Under the pieces are notes generated by a model. The model was not told where the DNA came from. It searched no databases and was given only the letters and a program-made list of their open reading frames with translations. A program made the translations under genes and the position numbers. From contig JADFLN010000039.1 of NCBI GenBank assembly GCA_022564385.1, positions 1 through 12,893 on the forward strand: a DNA stretch of 12,893 bases, given 5' to 3'. Each line of letters opens with the position of its first letter. Within the stretch, counting starts at the first letter, position 1. The DNA comes from Nitrososphaerota archaeon (GTDB lineage: Archaea; Thermoproteota; Nitrososphaeria; Nitrososphaerales; Nitrosopumilaceae). Positions 1-7,920 of the stretch are shown one piece after another.

Positions 1-297
1 AAAAGCTTGAGCCATATGCTTGTCTAATATTTCTTGTTCAATTTTATTCGTTTTTAAAAATCCTGGTTTTTTATCTACAAGTAATGTAAGAGTTGATCGA
101 ATGTTTGAAATTTTTCTTATTCCGTTTGAAATATCATTTTGAATATCTTGTTCATCAGAAGATTCTAGTTTGGTTAAGATGTCATAAACACCAAATGTGC
201 CAAATGCATCAATAACGCTTGGTATTTTATTTAGATTCGAGATTACAGAATCTTCAGTTCCAGATTCATTTACTATTAAAACATAAGCTGTTGCCAT
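1..297 (-). CDS. Lrp/AsnC ligand-binding (RAM) domain protein, partial at the left edge
   Basis: An open frame starts at the ATG on the minus strand at 297 and runs off the left edge without a stop, giving 99 visible codons. The protein begins MATAYVLIVNESG and carries the FGTFGVYDI and IRSTLTLL motifs of the RAM ligand-binding domain of Lrp/AsnC regulators at roughly residues 3-72. No helix-turn-helix precedes it, so this is a stand-alone RAM protein with a C-terminal extension of unknown length. Such proteins bind amino acids or similar effectors and form dimers or octamers. The start follows a clear Shine-Dalgarno-like TTAGGAGAA, which overlaps the stop of the upstream paralogue at 306; the two are therefore probably cotranscribed. 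The family is clear; the effector and the partner are not known. Confidence 0.8.
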   Translation of the reverse strand, partial: MATAYVLIVNESGTEDSVISNLNKIPSVIDAFGTFGVYDILTKLESSDEQDIQNDISNGIRKISNIRSTLTLLVDKKPGFLKTNKIEQEILDKHMAQAF

Positions 298-305
298 AAA
301 TTCTC

Positions 306-545
306 CTAATTTTGTCCCTGAATTCCCATCAAGGTAAGAGTTGAACGAACATGTTCAAGTTTTCTAATGTTCCAAGTAATGATTTCTTTAAGTTTGTCCC
401 TTTCAGAAGTTTCTATCTTTGCAATTATATCATAAGCACCAAATGTTCCATGAACTTCACTTACTGAATCCATATGCTTTAGATCTTCAATTATATCTTC
501 TTCAGAACCAAGATCACAATTGACTAAAACATAAGCAGTTTCCAT
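306..545 (-). CDS. Stand-alone Lrp/AsnC ligand-binding (RAM) domain protein
   Basis: This 79-residue protein is almost entirely one RAM domain (residues about 3-73) with the signature FGAYDIIAKIE in the middle and RSTLTLM near the end. It has no DNA-binding domain. Family members fold as a beta-alpha-beta-beta-alpha-beta unit, bind small effectors at the dimer interface, and may co-assemble with full-length Lrp proteins. It is a close paralogue of the protein encoded just downstream (8 bases between them): both have TAYVL near the N-terminus, a GTFG-YDI core and an IRK..--RSTLTL end. A TATA-like element about 25 bases before the ATG implies a leaderless transcript serving both genes. A role as a metabolic sensor or as a partner of a full-length Lrp is inference. 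Confidence 0.85.
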   Translation of the reverse strand: METAYVLVNCDLGSEEDIIEDLKHMDSVSEVHGTFGAYDIIAKIETSERDKLKEIITWNIRKLEHVRSTLTLMGIQGQN

Positions 546-560
546 GAAACACGTATGTTT

Positions 561-577
561 AAAAAATATTTAAGCAG
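561..577 (-). promoter_or_regulatory. TATA-box promoter of the tandem RAM genes
   Basis: Read on the minus strand, this stretch contains CTTAAATATT, an archaeal BRE/TATA-like element centred near 570. It lies about 25 bases before the ATG at 545, so transcription would begin at or very near the start codon. The same CTTAAAT core stands at a similar distance before the genes starting at 2120 (plus) and 12589 (minus). Confidence 0.5.
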
Positions 578-651
578 AACTATAAAAAATGTTTAAAATT
601 ATTAAATTATTGACTAAAAAACTAAACAATTAGAAATTACAATATGTGTTT

Positions 652-752
652 GAAAGCTGACTGTTTCATCCTTTGCAGACCTTGCTTGTATGCATAGACC
701 AGCAAACCGATGCTAGTATTTGTCAATAGGATATTGTATCAGCTTTCTAACA
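652..752 (+). ncRNA. Candidate structured RNA, possibly H/ACA-like
   Basis: Within the roughly 340-base gap 546-884, bases 652-660 (GAAAGCTGA) are perfectly complementary to 739-747 (TCAGCTTTC). Inside this 9-bp stem come an open region, then 668-672 pairing with 728-732, TTG/CAA with a bulge, GCA/TGC, a possible tandem sheared G-A pair (678-679 against 709-710), and TTGCT (682-686) with AGCAA (701-705). On the plus strand ACA follows the closing stem at 750-752. A lower stem, internal pocket, kink-turn-like element and 3' ACA recall an archaeal H/ACA guide RNA. However, at about 100 bases it is longer than usual, and two extra cytosines spoil an ideal kink-turn. No promoter or target is established. 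The rest of the gap holds only promoter-like AT-rich sequence. Confidence 0.25.
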
Positions 753-884
753 TTATTGTATTATAATGAAATAAAAATCATATTTTTTGAGAATGAAAAT
801 ATGTTTATTTTTTTCAGATTATTTTTACAATAATTAAGAAATTTGAGAAGCAAAGTTATTTTCAATATTATTTTTAGAATATTA

Positions 885-1145
885 ATGGAATATGATATTC
901 GTCAAGACATCAAAAATTTGGAAGATGAGATTTTACGAAAAGAAGATAGAATTATAGAATTTTTGGGGCTAAATTATAATGAAGGAATTAAAAGATTACT
1001 TAGTCAACTAGAATCTGATCTAAAATATCTCAGTATTCTTGCAAATGGTGCTCCAATTGAAAAAAATGAAGATAGAAAGATTATGGATTTTTTAAGAACA
1101 CATTACAACTATCTGCAAAAACAATCTGTTTCAGCAATCCATTAA
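885..1145 (+). CDS. Small helical hypothetical protein
   Basis: I do not recognise this protein. With the ATG at 885 it has 86 residues, is rich in charged residues, and should be mostly alpha-helical: residues 1-25 and about 33-52 look amphipathic (for example IRQDIKNLEDEI), with a third helix near 62-80. There is no signal peptide, cysteine motif or membrane segment. The frame extends upstream to a TTG at 843, but those 14 extra residues (MRSKVIFNIIFRIL) look like translated AT-rich leader, so I prefer the ATG. It lies 58 bases before another small helical protein on the same strand, and the two may belong together. Coding status is likely from length and composition but not certain. Confidence 0.55.
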   Translation: MEYDIRQDIKNLEDEILRKEDRIIEFLGLNYNEGIKRLLSQLESDLKYLSILANGAPIEKNEDRKIMDFLRTHYNYLQKQSVSAIH

Positions 1146-1203
1146 ACAAATGTTTAGTTTTTTTATAGTTAATCTTATCTAAAATGTATCTCTTGTAGTG
1201 TAA

Positions 1204-1626
1204 ATGGATAAATCTTCTCATGAATCAAAAGATATCTTTGGTGTGTCTAAAAAAAATATTGAGAGATTTTTTGTTGAGGTTGAAAAATCTTCTCCAAAAT
1301 ATCATCAATCAGTAGCAAAACTTCAGCAAGATTACATAGATGCATGGAAAACTGTGATTAATTCAGCCATTTCTTTGGAACAAGAGTATGCAATCAAAGC
1401 AGGTTACAAGACGGAGGTACCTGATTCTGTTCTAAGAACAATCCGTGATATTACAGATATCTCTCTTCAAGCATATGCTCAACAGAATAAAATTTGTACA
1501 GATACAACAGAGGCAACAAAACAAGCGTTTAAAACATTTAATCAAAATACAAAATCGTTTGCAACTCTAAATAAAGAGATTATGGGTTATATCATGTCTG
1601 TATTTGAACAGAAATTAAATACTTAA
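1204..1626 (+). CDS. All-helical protein, phasin-like
   Basis: The 140-residue protein lacks cysteine-pair motifs, signal peptide and membrane segments, apart from a single cysteine near residue 98, and should fold as a bundle of long amphipathic helices (about 14-65, 75-115 and 117-137). Stretches such as DYIDAWKTVINSAISLEQEY and a repeated pattern of Ala, Thr, Gln and Phe in the C-terminal half resemble phasins, which coat polyhydroxyalkanoate granules. Some thaumarchaea encode PHA synthase genes, so the role is conceivable, but no PHA gene is visible here. The call rests on overall character, not a diagnostic motif. The ATG at 1204 is preceded by a T-rich TATA-like stretch around 1158-1168. 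The gene converges on the thioredoxin gene. Confidence 0.6.
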   Translation: MDKSSHESKDIFGVSKKNIERFFVEVEKSSPKYHQSVAKLQQDYIDAWKTVINSAISLEQEYAIKAGYKTEVPDSVLRTIRDITDISLQAYAQQNKICTDTTEATKQAFKTFNQNTKSFATLNKEIMGYIMSVFEQKLNT

Positions 1627-1631
1627 TACAA

Positions 1632-1637
1632 TTTTTT
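1632..1637 (+). terminator. T-run after the phasin-like gene
   Basis: Six thymidines begin six bases after the stop codon at 1626 on the transcribed strand, with no stem before them. Archaeal RNA polymerase often stops at such T-runs alone. The site lies in the 51-base gap between two convergent genes. Confidence 0.35.
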
Positions 1638-1677
1638 GTTCAGGATGGATCAAAAAGAGGAAAAATGTGTTCGTGAT

Positions 1678-2004
1678 TTATGCAAGTGCTTTATCAATCA
1701 TACTTTTGTATGACTCTTTAGATGCAGCACCTACTTGTTGGCTGACTATTTCACCTTTGTTAAGGATGATCAAAGTTGGAATACTAAATACATTGTATTT
1801 TGATGCCAATTCATTAGCCTCATCAACATTTACCTTGACAAATTTTACTTTGCCTTCATAGTCATTTGCCAGTTCTTCTACTACTGGACTCACCATTCTA
1901 CATGGACCACACCATTCGGCCCAAAAGTCTACAAATACAGGGATATCAGAGTTTATCACATCTACTTCCCAAGACTTTACATCTGAAACTTGTGTAACTG
2001 CCAT
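1678..2004 (-). CDS. trxA: Thioredoxin
   Basis: A complete 108-residue thioredoxin, the usual length for the family. The redox site WCGPC occupies residues 31-35 (Cys32 and Cys35), the buried Asp is at 26 (VFVDFWAEW), and the cis-proline is Pro76 in FSIPT. It is a cytoplasmic dithiol-disulfide oxidoreductase that takes electrons from a thioredoxin reductase and passes them to reductases, peroxiredoxins or membrane thiol carriers. A minus-strand TATA-like CATTTTTAGG near 2034 lies about 30 bases before the ATG at 2004. The gene stands alone, convergent with the phasin-like gene and divergent from the zinc-ribbon gene. It could supply reducing power to the CcdA-like system further along the window; that link is inference. 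Confidence 0.95.
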   Translation of the reverse strand: MAVTQVSDVKSWEVDVINSDIPVFVDFWAEWCGPCRMVSPVVEELANDYEGKVKFVKVNVDEANELASKYNVFSIPTLIILNKGEIVSQQVGAASKESYKSMIDKALA

Positions 2005-2027
2005 TGTATTGTTGTTTTATTGACCGT

Positions 2028-2041
2028 ACCTAAAAATGTTC
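2028..2041 (-). promoter_or_regulatory. TATA-like promoter of the thioredoxin gene
   Basis: The minus strand reads CATTTTTAGG about 30 bases before the thioredoxin ATG, the spacing expected for an archaeal TATA box with a leader of only a few bases. It shares a 115-base divergent region with the promoter of the gene starting at 2120. Confidence 0.4.
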
Positions 2042-2084
2042 ATCAGAATTAACACCTTATTTTTTGTGGGATAATTAATTTTGA

Positions 2085-2098
2085 TATATACTTAAATG
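2085..2098 (+). promoter_or_regulatory. TATA-box promoter of the zinc-ribbon protein gene
   Basis: The plus strand reads ATATATACTTAAATG, with the CTTAAAT core about 25 bases before the ATG at 2120. This fits a leaderless transcript. Confidence 0.5.
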
Positions 2099-2119
2099 AC
2101 GTTTTGATAAAACTCAGAT

Positions 2120-2845
2120 ATGAGTTCAGAGAGCAGACTTAAAAAATTAAGAGGTTCAGGAGGCTATGTTATGGCTAAAGTAACTGATGAACAACAGGTG
2201 AAAGGAAATCTTGGGGGTCCTGATCTATTTTTAGCACCAATGGGTAGATTAGATGCAGCAACAATTACTAAATATTTTTGCAATACTTGTGAAAAAGAAT
2301 TTGATGGTCCTCCAAAAATAGAATTTGAGAATCCTAATGAAGAAGTTGCAGAAAATCTAATTCTTGCAGAAAAAGGACAATACATATGTAATTCATGTAA
2401 TTCTTCAATCGCGGAATATAGAGAATTCAAGAAAAAAGATGAAGCAGTTGAAATTGGAAGCGCAAAACCTGTAGGGGATATAGTTGAAAGTGTACCACAA
2501 CAAGTTTCAGAGCCTACAACACAAACTCCAAAAGAAACAGTTACACAGCCAGGTCCAGTAACATCAATCACTTCTATTGAAGGAAGAATAGTATATGATG
2601 AAAATGCTAACAAAATTGGAGTTGCAAAACAAGTAGGTATTGATTCTACACAGTCAATGGTTCTAGTATTAACTAAAAATGATGGTACTGATGGTAGTAT
2701 TTCATGGAATAGTATCAAAAAGATTGGAGACATAATTCTTCTAGGAAATCCAGAAGATACTACTCAACCAGGAAAATGCTCTGATTGTGGATTTAAGAAT
2801 AAAGAAGAATCCAAATTCTGTGAAGAGTGTGGAACCAAGCTCTAA
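2120..2845 (+). CDS. Zinc-ribbon protein with a PRC-barrel-like domain
   Basis: The 241-residue protein has three parts. Residues about 50-100 carry two CxxC knuckles (Cys54/Cys57 and Cys90/Cys93), probably one zinc site. A Pro/Thr/Gln-rich linker follows (about 115-150). Residues about 152-208 (EGRIVYDENANKIGVAKQVG, then a strand-rich stretch ending GDIILL) resemble a PRC-barrel. A C-terminal zinc ribbon has Cys220, Cys223, Cys234 and Cys237 (CSDCG and CEECG). PRC-barrels act in RNA processing, cell division and assembly of complexes; zinc ribbons bind nucleic acid or protein. There is no membrane segment, so it should be cytoplasmic. The signal peptidase gene follows by 43 bases on the same strand, suggesting cotranscription. 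The precise function is unknown to me. Confidence 0.8.
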   Translation: MSSESRLKKLRGSGGYVMAKVTDEQQVKGNLGGPDLFLAPMGRLDAATITKYFCNTCEKEFDGPPKIEFENPNEEVAENLILAEKGQYICNSCNSSIAEYREFKKKDEAVEIGSAKPVGDIVESVPQQVSEPTTQTPKETVTQPGPVTSITSIEGRIVYDENANKIGVAKQVGIDSTQSMVLVLTKNDGTDGSISWNSIKKIGDIILLGNPEDTTQPGKCSDCGFKNKEESKFCEECGTKL

Positions 2846-2888
2846 TAGCTAACAAATTTAATCAATGATACTACAGGCGATGATGTAA

Positions 2889-3593
2889 TTGGCAAAAAGA
2901 TCTGTCTCAAAAGGAGTTATCAAAGATATTGCTATCGTTGGGGTAGGGGTTTTAGTAATTTGGTTTGGCTTAACATTAGCATTTGGGACACAAAATCCGT
3001 TTTATGTAGTTGCAAGTGGAAGTATGACTCCAGAGTTACAAGTATATGATGTCTTAATAGTTCAAGGACATGAGCCTTTTGAAGATATTGAGATAGGAGA
3101 CATTATTGTATTTAATAGACCATCAGACCATAACAGAGTAATTGTACACAGAGTGGTTTCAATAATTGATGATGATCCCATAACACTTAGAACGAAAGGA
3201 GATTCAAATGCAGCATCAATCCCGGGAACTGACTTTCCAATTACTCAAGAAGAATACATAGGAAAAGTAGTATACACACTTCCACAAGTGGGATATGTTA
3301 CACAGTTACTAAAACCACCAATTAACTATTTCATAATTGTAGTTGTAATAGGGATAATGATTGTTAAACAAATTACAAATAAGAAAAAGGAAAAAAAGAT
3401 AACAGTTTCAGATCCAGTTGATCTAGAAAATCAAGATACAATTGAAGAATTATCAGATATTTACAAAATAGAAAAAGATCATGAATATTCTGAACATGTA
3501 GAAGAATTAGAAAGTACAGAAGACAAAAAAATAGATTCTGATCAAGTAATTAAAACAGATGAAGAAACATCTGAGAAAGATAAAGAAGAATAA
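2889..3593 (+). CDS. Signal peptidase I, archaeal Ser/His type
   Basis: This membrane serine protease removes signal peptides from exported proteins. An N-terminal membrane segment spans residues about 12-32. The nucleophile is Ser45 in the SGSMTP box. His87 in VIVHRV replaces the bacterial catalytic lysine, as in archaeal and SipW-type enzymes, and KGDSN (Asp105) followed by Asp115 supplies the conserved acidic positions. A second membrane segment (about 145-160) is followed by a roughly 70-residue, very acidic and lysine-rich tail predicted to be cytoplasmic. The start is a TTG at 2889: the nearest upstream in-frame ATG is followed at once by a stop, and the first internal Met is Met46 inside the active site. 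AGGCGATGAT just upstream may be a Shine-Dalgarno site. The catalytic core is complete. Confidence 0.9.
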   Translation: MAKRSVSKGVIKDIAIVGVGVLVIWFGLTLAFGTQNPFYVVASGSMTPELQVYDVLIVQGHEPFEDIEIGDIIVFNRPSDHNRVIVHRVVSIIDDDPITLRTKGDSNAASIPGTDFPITQEEYIGKVVYTLPQVGYVTQLLKPPINYFIIVVVIGIMIVKQITNKKKEKKITVSDPVDLENQDTIEELSDIYKIEKDHEYSEHVEELESTEDKKIDSDQVIKTDEETSEKDKEE

Positions 3594-3610
3594 ATCAAAT
3601 CCGCTAAAAT

Positions 3611-3669
3611 TTAGGCAAACAGGTTCACATTATGCCAAGAAAAAGCAGTAGATCGTCCTGTTTGCTTGG
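3611..3669. repeat. Inverted repeat in the convergent gap 3594-3803
   Basis: GCAAACAGG (3615-3623) and CCTGTTTGC (3657-3665) are perfect complements. With G-U pairs on the plus-strand RNA the stem extends to about 13 bp (3611-3623 with 3657-3669) around a 33-base loop. It lies just past the signal peptidase stop and could stabilise or end that transcript, though no T-run follows. A 17-codon ORF starts in the loop at 3632. I see no other clear gene in this 210-base gap. Confidence 0.45.
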
Positions 3670-3691
3670 TGAAGTAATTACGTAAAATTAA

Positions 3692-3701
3692 CTAAAAAAG
3701 G
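3692..3701 (-). terminator. T-run downstream of the dehydratase gene
   Basis: On the minus strand this reads CCTTTTTTAG, six thymidines about 105 bases beyond the dehydratase stop at 3804. It is a plausible archaeal termination site; no stem directly precedes it. Confidence 0.3.
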
Positions 3702-3803
3702 ATTCTAAGAAATCATCAGTTTCAAGAGTAGAAGTACTTATCAACAAACAGAAAATTCCTAATTCAAATTCATGATCAGATCTTTTGAAAACTATTTCAA
3801 AGT

Positions 3804-5330
<1,527 letters not shown>

Positions 5331-5352
5331 GTATCAATATTCGTCTTCATGA

Positions 5353-5364
5353 TGTATAAATATT
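5353..5364 (-). promoter_or_regulatory. TATA box of the dehydratase gene
   Basis: The minus strand reads AATATTTATAC, centred near 5359 and about 29 bases before the ATG at 5330. This implies a leader of only a few bases and a promoter for the dehydratase independent of the ligase gene. Confidence 0.5.
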
Positions 5365-5402
5365 CTAGATCGAAATAAGTGAAATGTAGGAATGACTTGT
5401 TA

Positions 5403-7499
5403 TCAGAGTCCAATTCGAACATCAAGAATTCTACAACCCTTTCCCTTCTCCATTACTAGCACAGGGTTCATGTCTAATTCTTTGATCTCCTCAAAGTCAG
5501 AAACTAGTTGAGACAATCTCTGAATGCATTCAGAAAGTTTTGATATATCTGAAGGTTTTTCACCCCTTACACCTTGTAGGATTTTTTGGGTCTTAATTGA
5601 GGCTATCATGTCATCAGCTTCTATTTCAGTTACTGGTGCTAGTTTGAATGTAACATCTTTGAGAACCTCTACATAGATTCCACCCATTCCAAGCATAATT
5701 ACTGGTCCAAATCCAGGCTCTAACTTTGAACCAATGATTAGCTCTTTACCACCTTTTACCATCTCTACAATTAAGACACCTTTGATCTCGGCTTTCTTGT
5801 TGTAATTTTTAGCATTTTTAATAATTGTTTTAAATGCAGTTTTAAGCTCTGCATCATTTGTCAAGTTTACTTTAACACCACCTGCATCAGATTTGTGAAT
5901 AATTTGAGGTGATACAATCTTCATCACTACTGGATAACCAATCTTCTTTGCAATTTTTACTGCTTCAGATTCTGTTGAAGCAAGTGCGCTTGAAGGTATA
6001 GGTAATCCATATGCCTTGAGAATTTCTAGTCCTTCTTCTTCTAGAAGATTTGGTCTTTTCTCTTTTTTAGCTTGATCAAAGATCTTCTTTACTTTTTCTT
6101 TGTTTACTTTGAATTTAGTAATTTTTCCGGTTGGAGATTTAATCCAATGAGAAAATCTCAGCATTGCTGCAAGAGTTCTGATTGCACCCTCAGCATAAGT
6201 GTAATATGGAACATTTCCTTTTGCCAAAATTTCTCTGTTGGTAATTCCTTCATCTAATCCCATCAAACTTGCAAGCATTTTCTTTTTGTACTTCTTTGAC
6301 ATTGCAACTATTACTTCTGCAATTTTCTCATTATTGGAAGATCCAAAAGGAGTACAAATAGTGATAACAGAACCAACTTTTGGATGTTTGAGTACACGGT
6401 CTAAAACATTATGAAATCGGTTAAAATCAGCATCACCTACAATATCAACAGGGTTTCGAGAGCTTCCCCAAGGTGGAATTACCTCATCAATCTTTTTTCT
6501 AATACTTGAAATATCTGCCATCTTAATTTTTGACTTAGAACATGCATCAGTAGAGATAATTGCAGGACCACCGGCATTTGAAACAATTACAAGATCACCT
6601 CCTAATGGCAGTGGTTGTTTAGAAAACGCTGTTGCATAATCAAAGAGTTCTTCCATAGTATCAACTCTGATCGTACCAGATTGTTTCAACACTGCATCAT
6701 AGATTTCATCTGAACCCATCAAAGCTCCAGTATGAGACATTGCAGCTTTTGCACCTTCTGGACTACGTCCTGATTTAAGAACAAGAATTGGTTTTTTGAG
6801 TTTTTTAGTAATATTTTTACAAACTTTAAGAAATTCTTTACCATCGCTCATATCTTCAAGATACATTACAATTACTTCGGTTTGTTTATGATTTGCAAGT
6901 ATCTTTAGAATGTCAACTTCACTCATTGTAGCTTTGTTTCCAAGACTGATCACTGCAGAGAAACCTATTCCTTGAGCACTGGCATCTTCAACTAATGCAG
7001 CACATATTGCACCACTCTGTGATACAAGAGCAATTTTTCCAGATTTTGGTGTAATTTTAAGAAATGTTGAATTCATCATTGTCTTTGGATCAAGATTCAT
7101 GACACCAAGACAATTTGGCCCAATAATTTGCATATTATATTTTTTAGATATGTCCTTAATTTCTTGTTCACGTTTTTTTCCTTCTTCATCAACTTCTTTG
7201 AAACCAGCTGTAATGATAATGACTCCTTTGATTTTTTTCTTGCCACATTCTTCTAACACTTGTGCTACCAATGTATTTTTGATAACAATAACTGCAAGAT
7301 CAATTGGTTTTGGAACGTCTAAAACACTCTTGTATGCTTTTTTGTAAAATACTGTGTCTCGTGAAGAACTAATTGGAAAAACAGTTCCTGTAAAACCATT
7401 CATAATGTTTGATGTAATAGTAGCTCCAACACTTCCTCTCTTGTCAGACGCACCAATTACTGCAATTGATTTAGGTGATAAAAAGACAGACACTGCCAT
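5403..7499 (-). CDS. ADP-forming acyl-CoA ligase, probable 4-hydroxybutyrate-CoA ligase
   Basis: A 698-residue fused alpha-beta enzyme of the acetyl-CoA synthetase (ADP-forming) family. Residues about 1-130 are a CoA-binding Rossmann domain (SIAVIGASDKRGSVG at 11-25; GPNCLG at 127-132). The ligase domain carries the phospho-accepting His256 in SHTGAL. A C-terminal ATP-grasp domain covers about 475-698 (HKSDAGGVKV at 535-544; ELDMNPV at 674-680). The reaction is hydroxyacid + CoA + ATP giving acyl-CoA + ADP + phosphate, cheaper than the AMP-forming route. Its place directly upstream of 4-hydroxybutyryl-CoA dehydratase indicates 4-hydroxybutyrate as substrate; paralogues use 3-hydroxypropionate, so the exact specificity is inferred from context. 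The protein is full length with no missing catalytic residue. A TATA box and a palindrome precede the ATG at 7499. Confidence 0.92.
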   Translation of the reverse strand: MAVSVFLSPKSIAVIGASDKRGSVGATITSNIMNGFTGTVFPISSSRDTVFYKKAYKSVLDVPKPIDLAVIVIKNTLVAQVLEECGKKKIKGVIIITAGFKEVDEEGKKREQEIKDISKKYNMQIIGPNCLGVMNLDPKTMMNSTFLKITPKSGKIALVSQSGAICAALVEDASAQGIGFSAVISLGNKATMSEVDILKILANHKQTEVIVMYLEDMSDGKEFLKVCKNITKKLKKPILVLKSGRSPEGAKAAMSHTGALMGSDEIYDAVLKQSGTIRVDTMEELFDYATAFSKQPLPLGGDLVIVSNAGGPAIISTDACSKSKIKMADISSIRKKIDEVIPPWGSSRNPVDIVGDADFNRFHNVLDRVLKHPKVGSVITICTPFGSSNNEKIAEVIVAMSKKYKKKMLASLMGLDEGITNREILAKGNVPYYTYAEGAIRTLAAMLRFSHWIKSPTGKITKFKVNKEKVKKIFDQAKKEKRPNLLEEEGLEILKAYGLPIPSSALASTESEAVKIAKKIGYPVVMKIVSPQIIHKSDAGGVKVNLTNDAELKTAFKTIIKNAKNYNKKAEIKGVLIVEMVKGGKELIIGSKLEPGFGPVIMLGMGGIYVEVLKDVTFKLAPVTEIEADDMIASIKTQKILQGVRGEKPSDISKLSECIQRLSQLVSDFEEIKELDMNPVLVMEKGKGCRILDVRIGL

Positions 7500-7514
7500 G
7501 TAGATTGGATCTAC
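7500..7514. promoter_or_regulatory. Palindrome at the start of the acyl-CoA ligase gene
   Basis: GTAGAT TGG ATCTAC is a perfect 6-bp inverted repeat with a 3-base spacer. It directly abuts the ATG at 7499 and covers the expected transcription start, so a bound regulator would block initiation. It may be an operator, or a small hairpin at the 5' end of the mRNA. Confidence 0.35.
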
Positions 7515-7521
7515 GGATTTT

Positions 7522-7535
7522 AGATAATAAAGTTA
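7522..7535 (-). promoter_or_regulatory. TATA-like promoter of the acyl-CoA ligase gene
   Basis: The minus strand reads TAACTTTATTATCT, centred about 30 bases before the ATG at 7499. Transcription would start within the palindrome at 7500-7514, only a few bases from the start codon. Confidence 0.4.
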
Positions 7536-7563
7536 TTCATAGAAATTTCTGATCTGTGATTTT

Positions 7564-7920
7564 TTAGCTTCCCAGCATTTTTCCTGCTAGATTTTCTTTT
7601 CTAGGAATCCATACTATTGAAAGATTAGAAAATTTCCCCATAATACTCCAAGCCTCTCGTGCTAGAATTCGAAGTTGTTCATTATTTATTGCAAATTCAT
7701 GATTTAATTGATTTACAGTATTTTTAGAATCACTGTAAATAGTAATTTCATCATTTGAATCAACGTACTTGTTTAATGCAGAAATTATGGCCGAGTATTC
7801 AGCCTGATTGTTAGTAATATCTAATTTTTTTTCATAGAATGATTCTCCTGTCTCTTTAACATAGTATCCATATCCACTATTAGGACCTCCAGAACCATCA
7901 ACATAAACACTAACTTTCAT
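7564..7920 (-). CDS. RNase HI-like protein with altered C-terminal motif
   Basis: The 118-residue protein has the RNase H fold. Acidic residues in the expected motifs are Asp8 (VYVDGSGG), Glu41 (NNQAEY) and Asp64 (IYSDS), which bind the two catalytic metals used to cleave the RNA strand of RNA-DNA hybrids. At the C-terminus, where classical enzymes have an N..AD motif, this protein reads WIPRKENLAGKMLGS: a glycine (Gly113) replaces the fourth acidic residue, and the protein ends five residues later. It may be an active variant subfamily or a specialised binder. Its ATG overlaps the last 11 bases of the upstream membrane-protein gene, indicating translational coupling. A housekeeping role in R-loop or primer removal is plausible but not shown by its neighbours. 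Confidence 0.85.
   Translation of the reverse strand: MKVSVYVDGSGGPNSGYGYYVKETGESFYEKKLDITNNQAEYSAIISALNKYVDSNDEITIYSDSKNTVNQLNHEFAINNEQLRILAREAWSIMGKFSNLSIVWIPRKENLAGKMLGS

Noticed and set aside
652..747. tRNA, C/D box RNA or riboswitch in the first intergenic region
   Set aside because: There is no T-loop sequence or cloverleaf pairing, no proper C and D box pair beside the terminal stem, and no downstream gene close enough for a riboswitch.
1667..1861. A 64-residue plus-strand frame
   Set aside because: It lies antisense to the thioredoxin gene, which has a complete active site.
2164..2733. A 189-residue open frame on the minus strand
   Set aside because: It is antisense to the zinc-ribbon/PRC-barrel gene, whose cysteine motifs and promoter mark the plus strand as coding; the minus reading has no recognisable domain.
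6072..7347. Two short plus-strand frames
   Set aside because: They are antisense to the acyl-CoA ligase, which is complete with all motifs.
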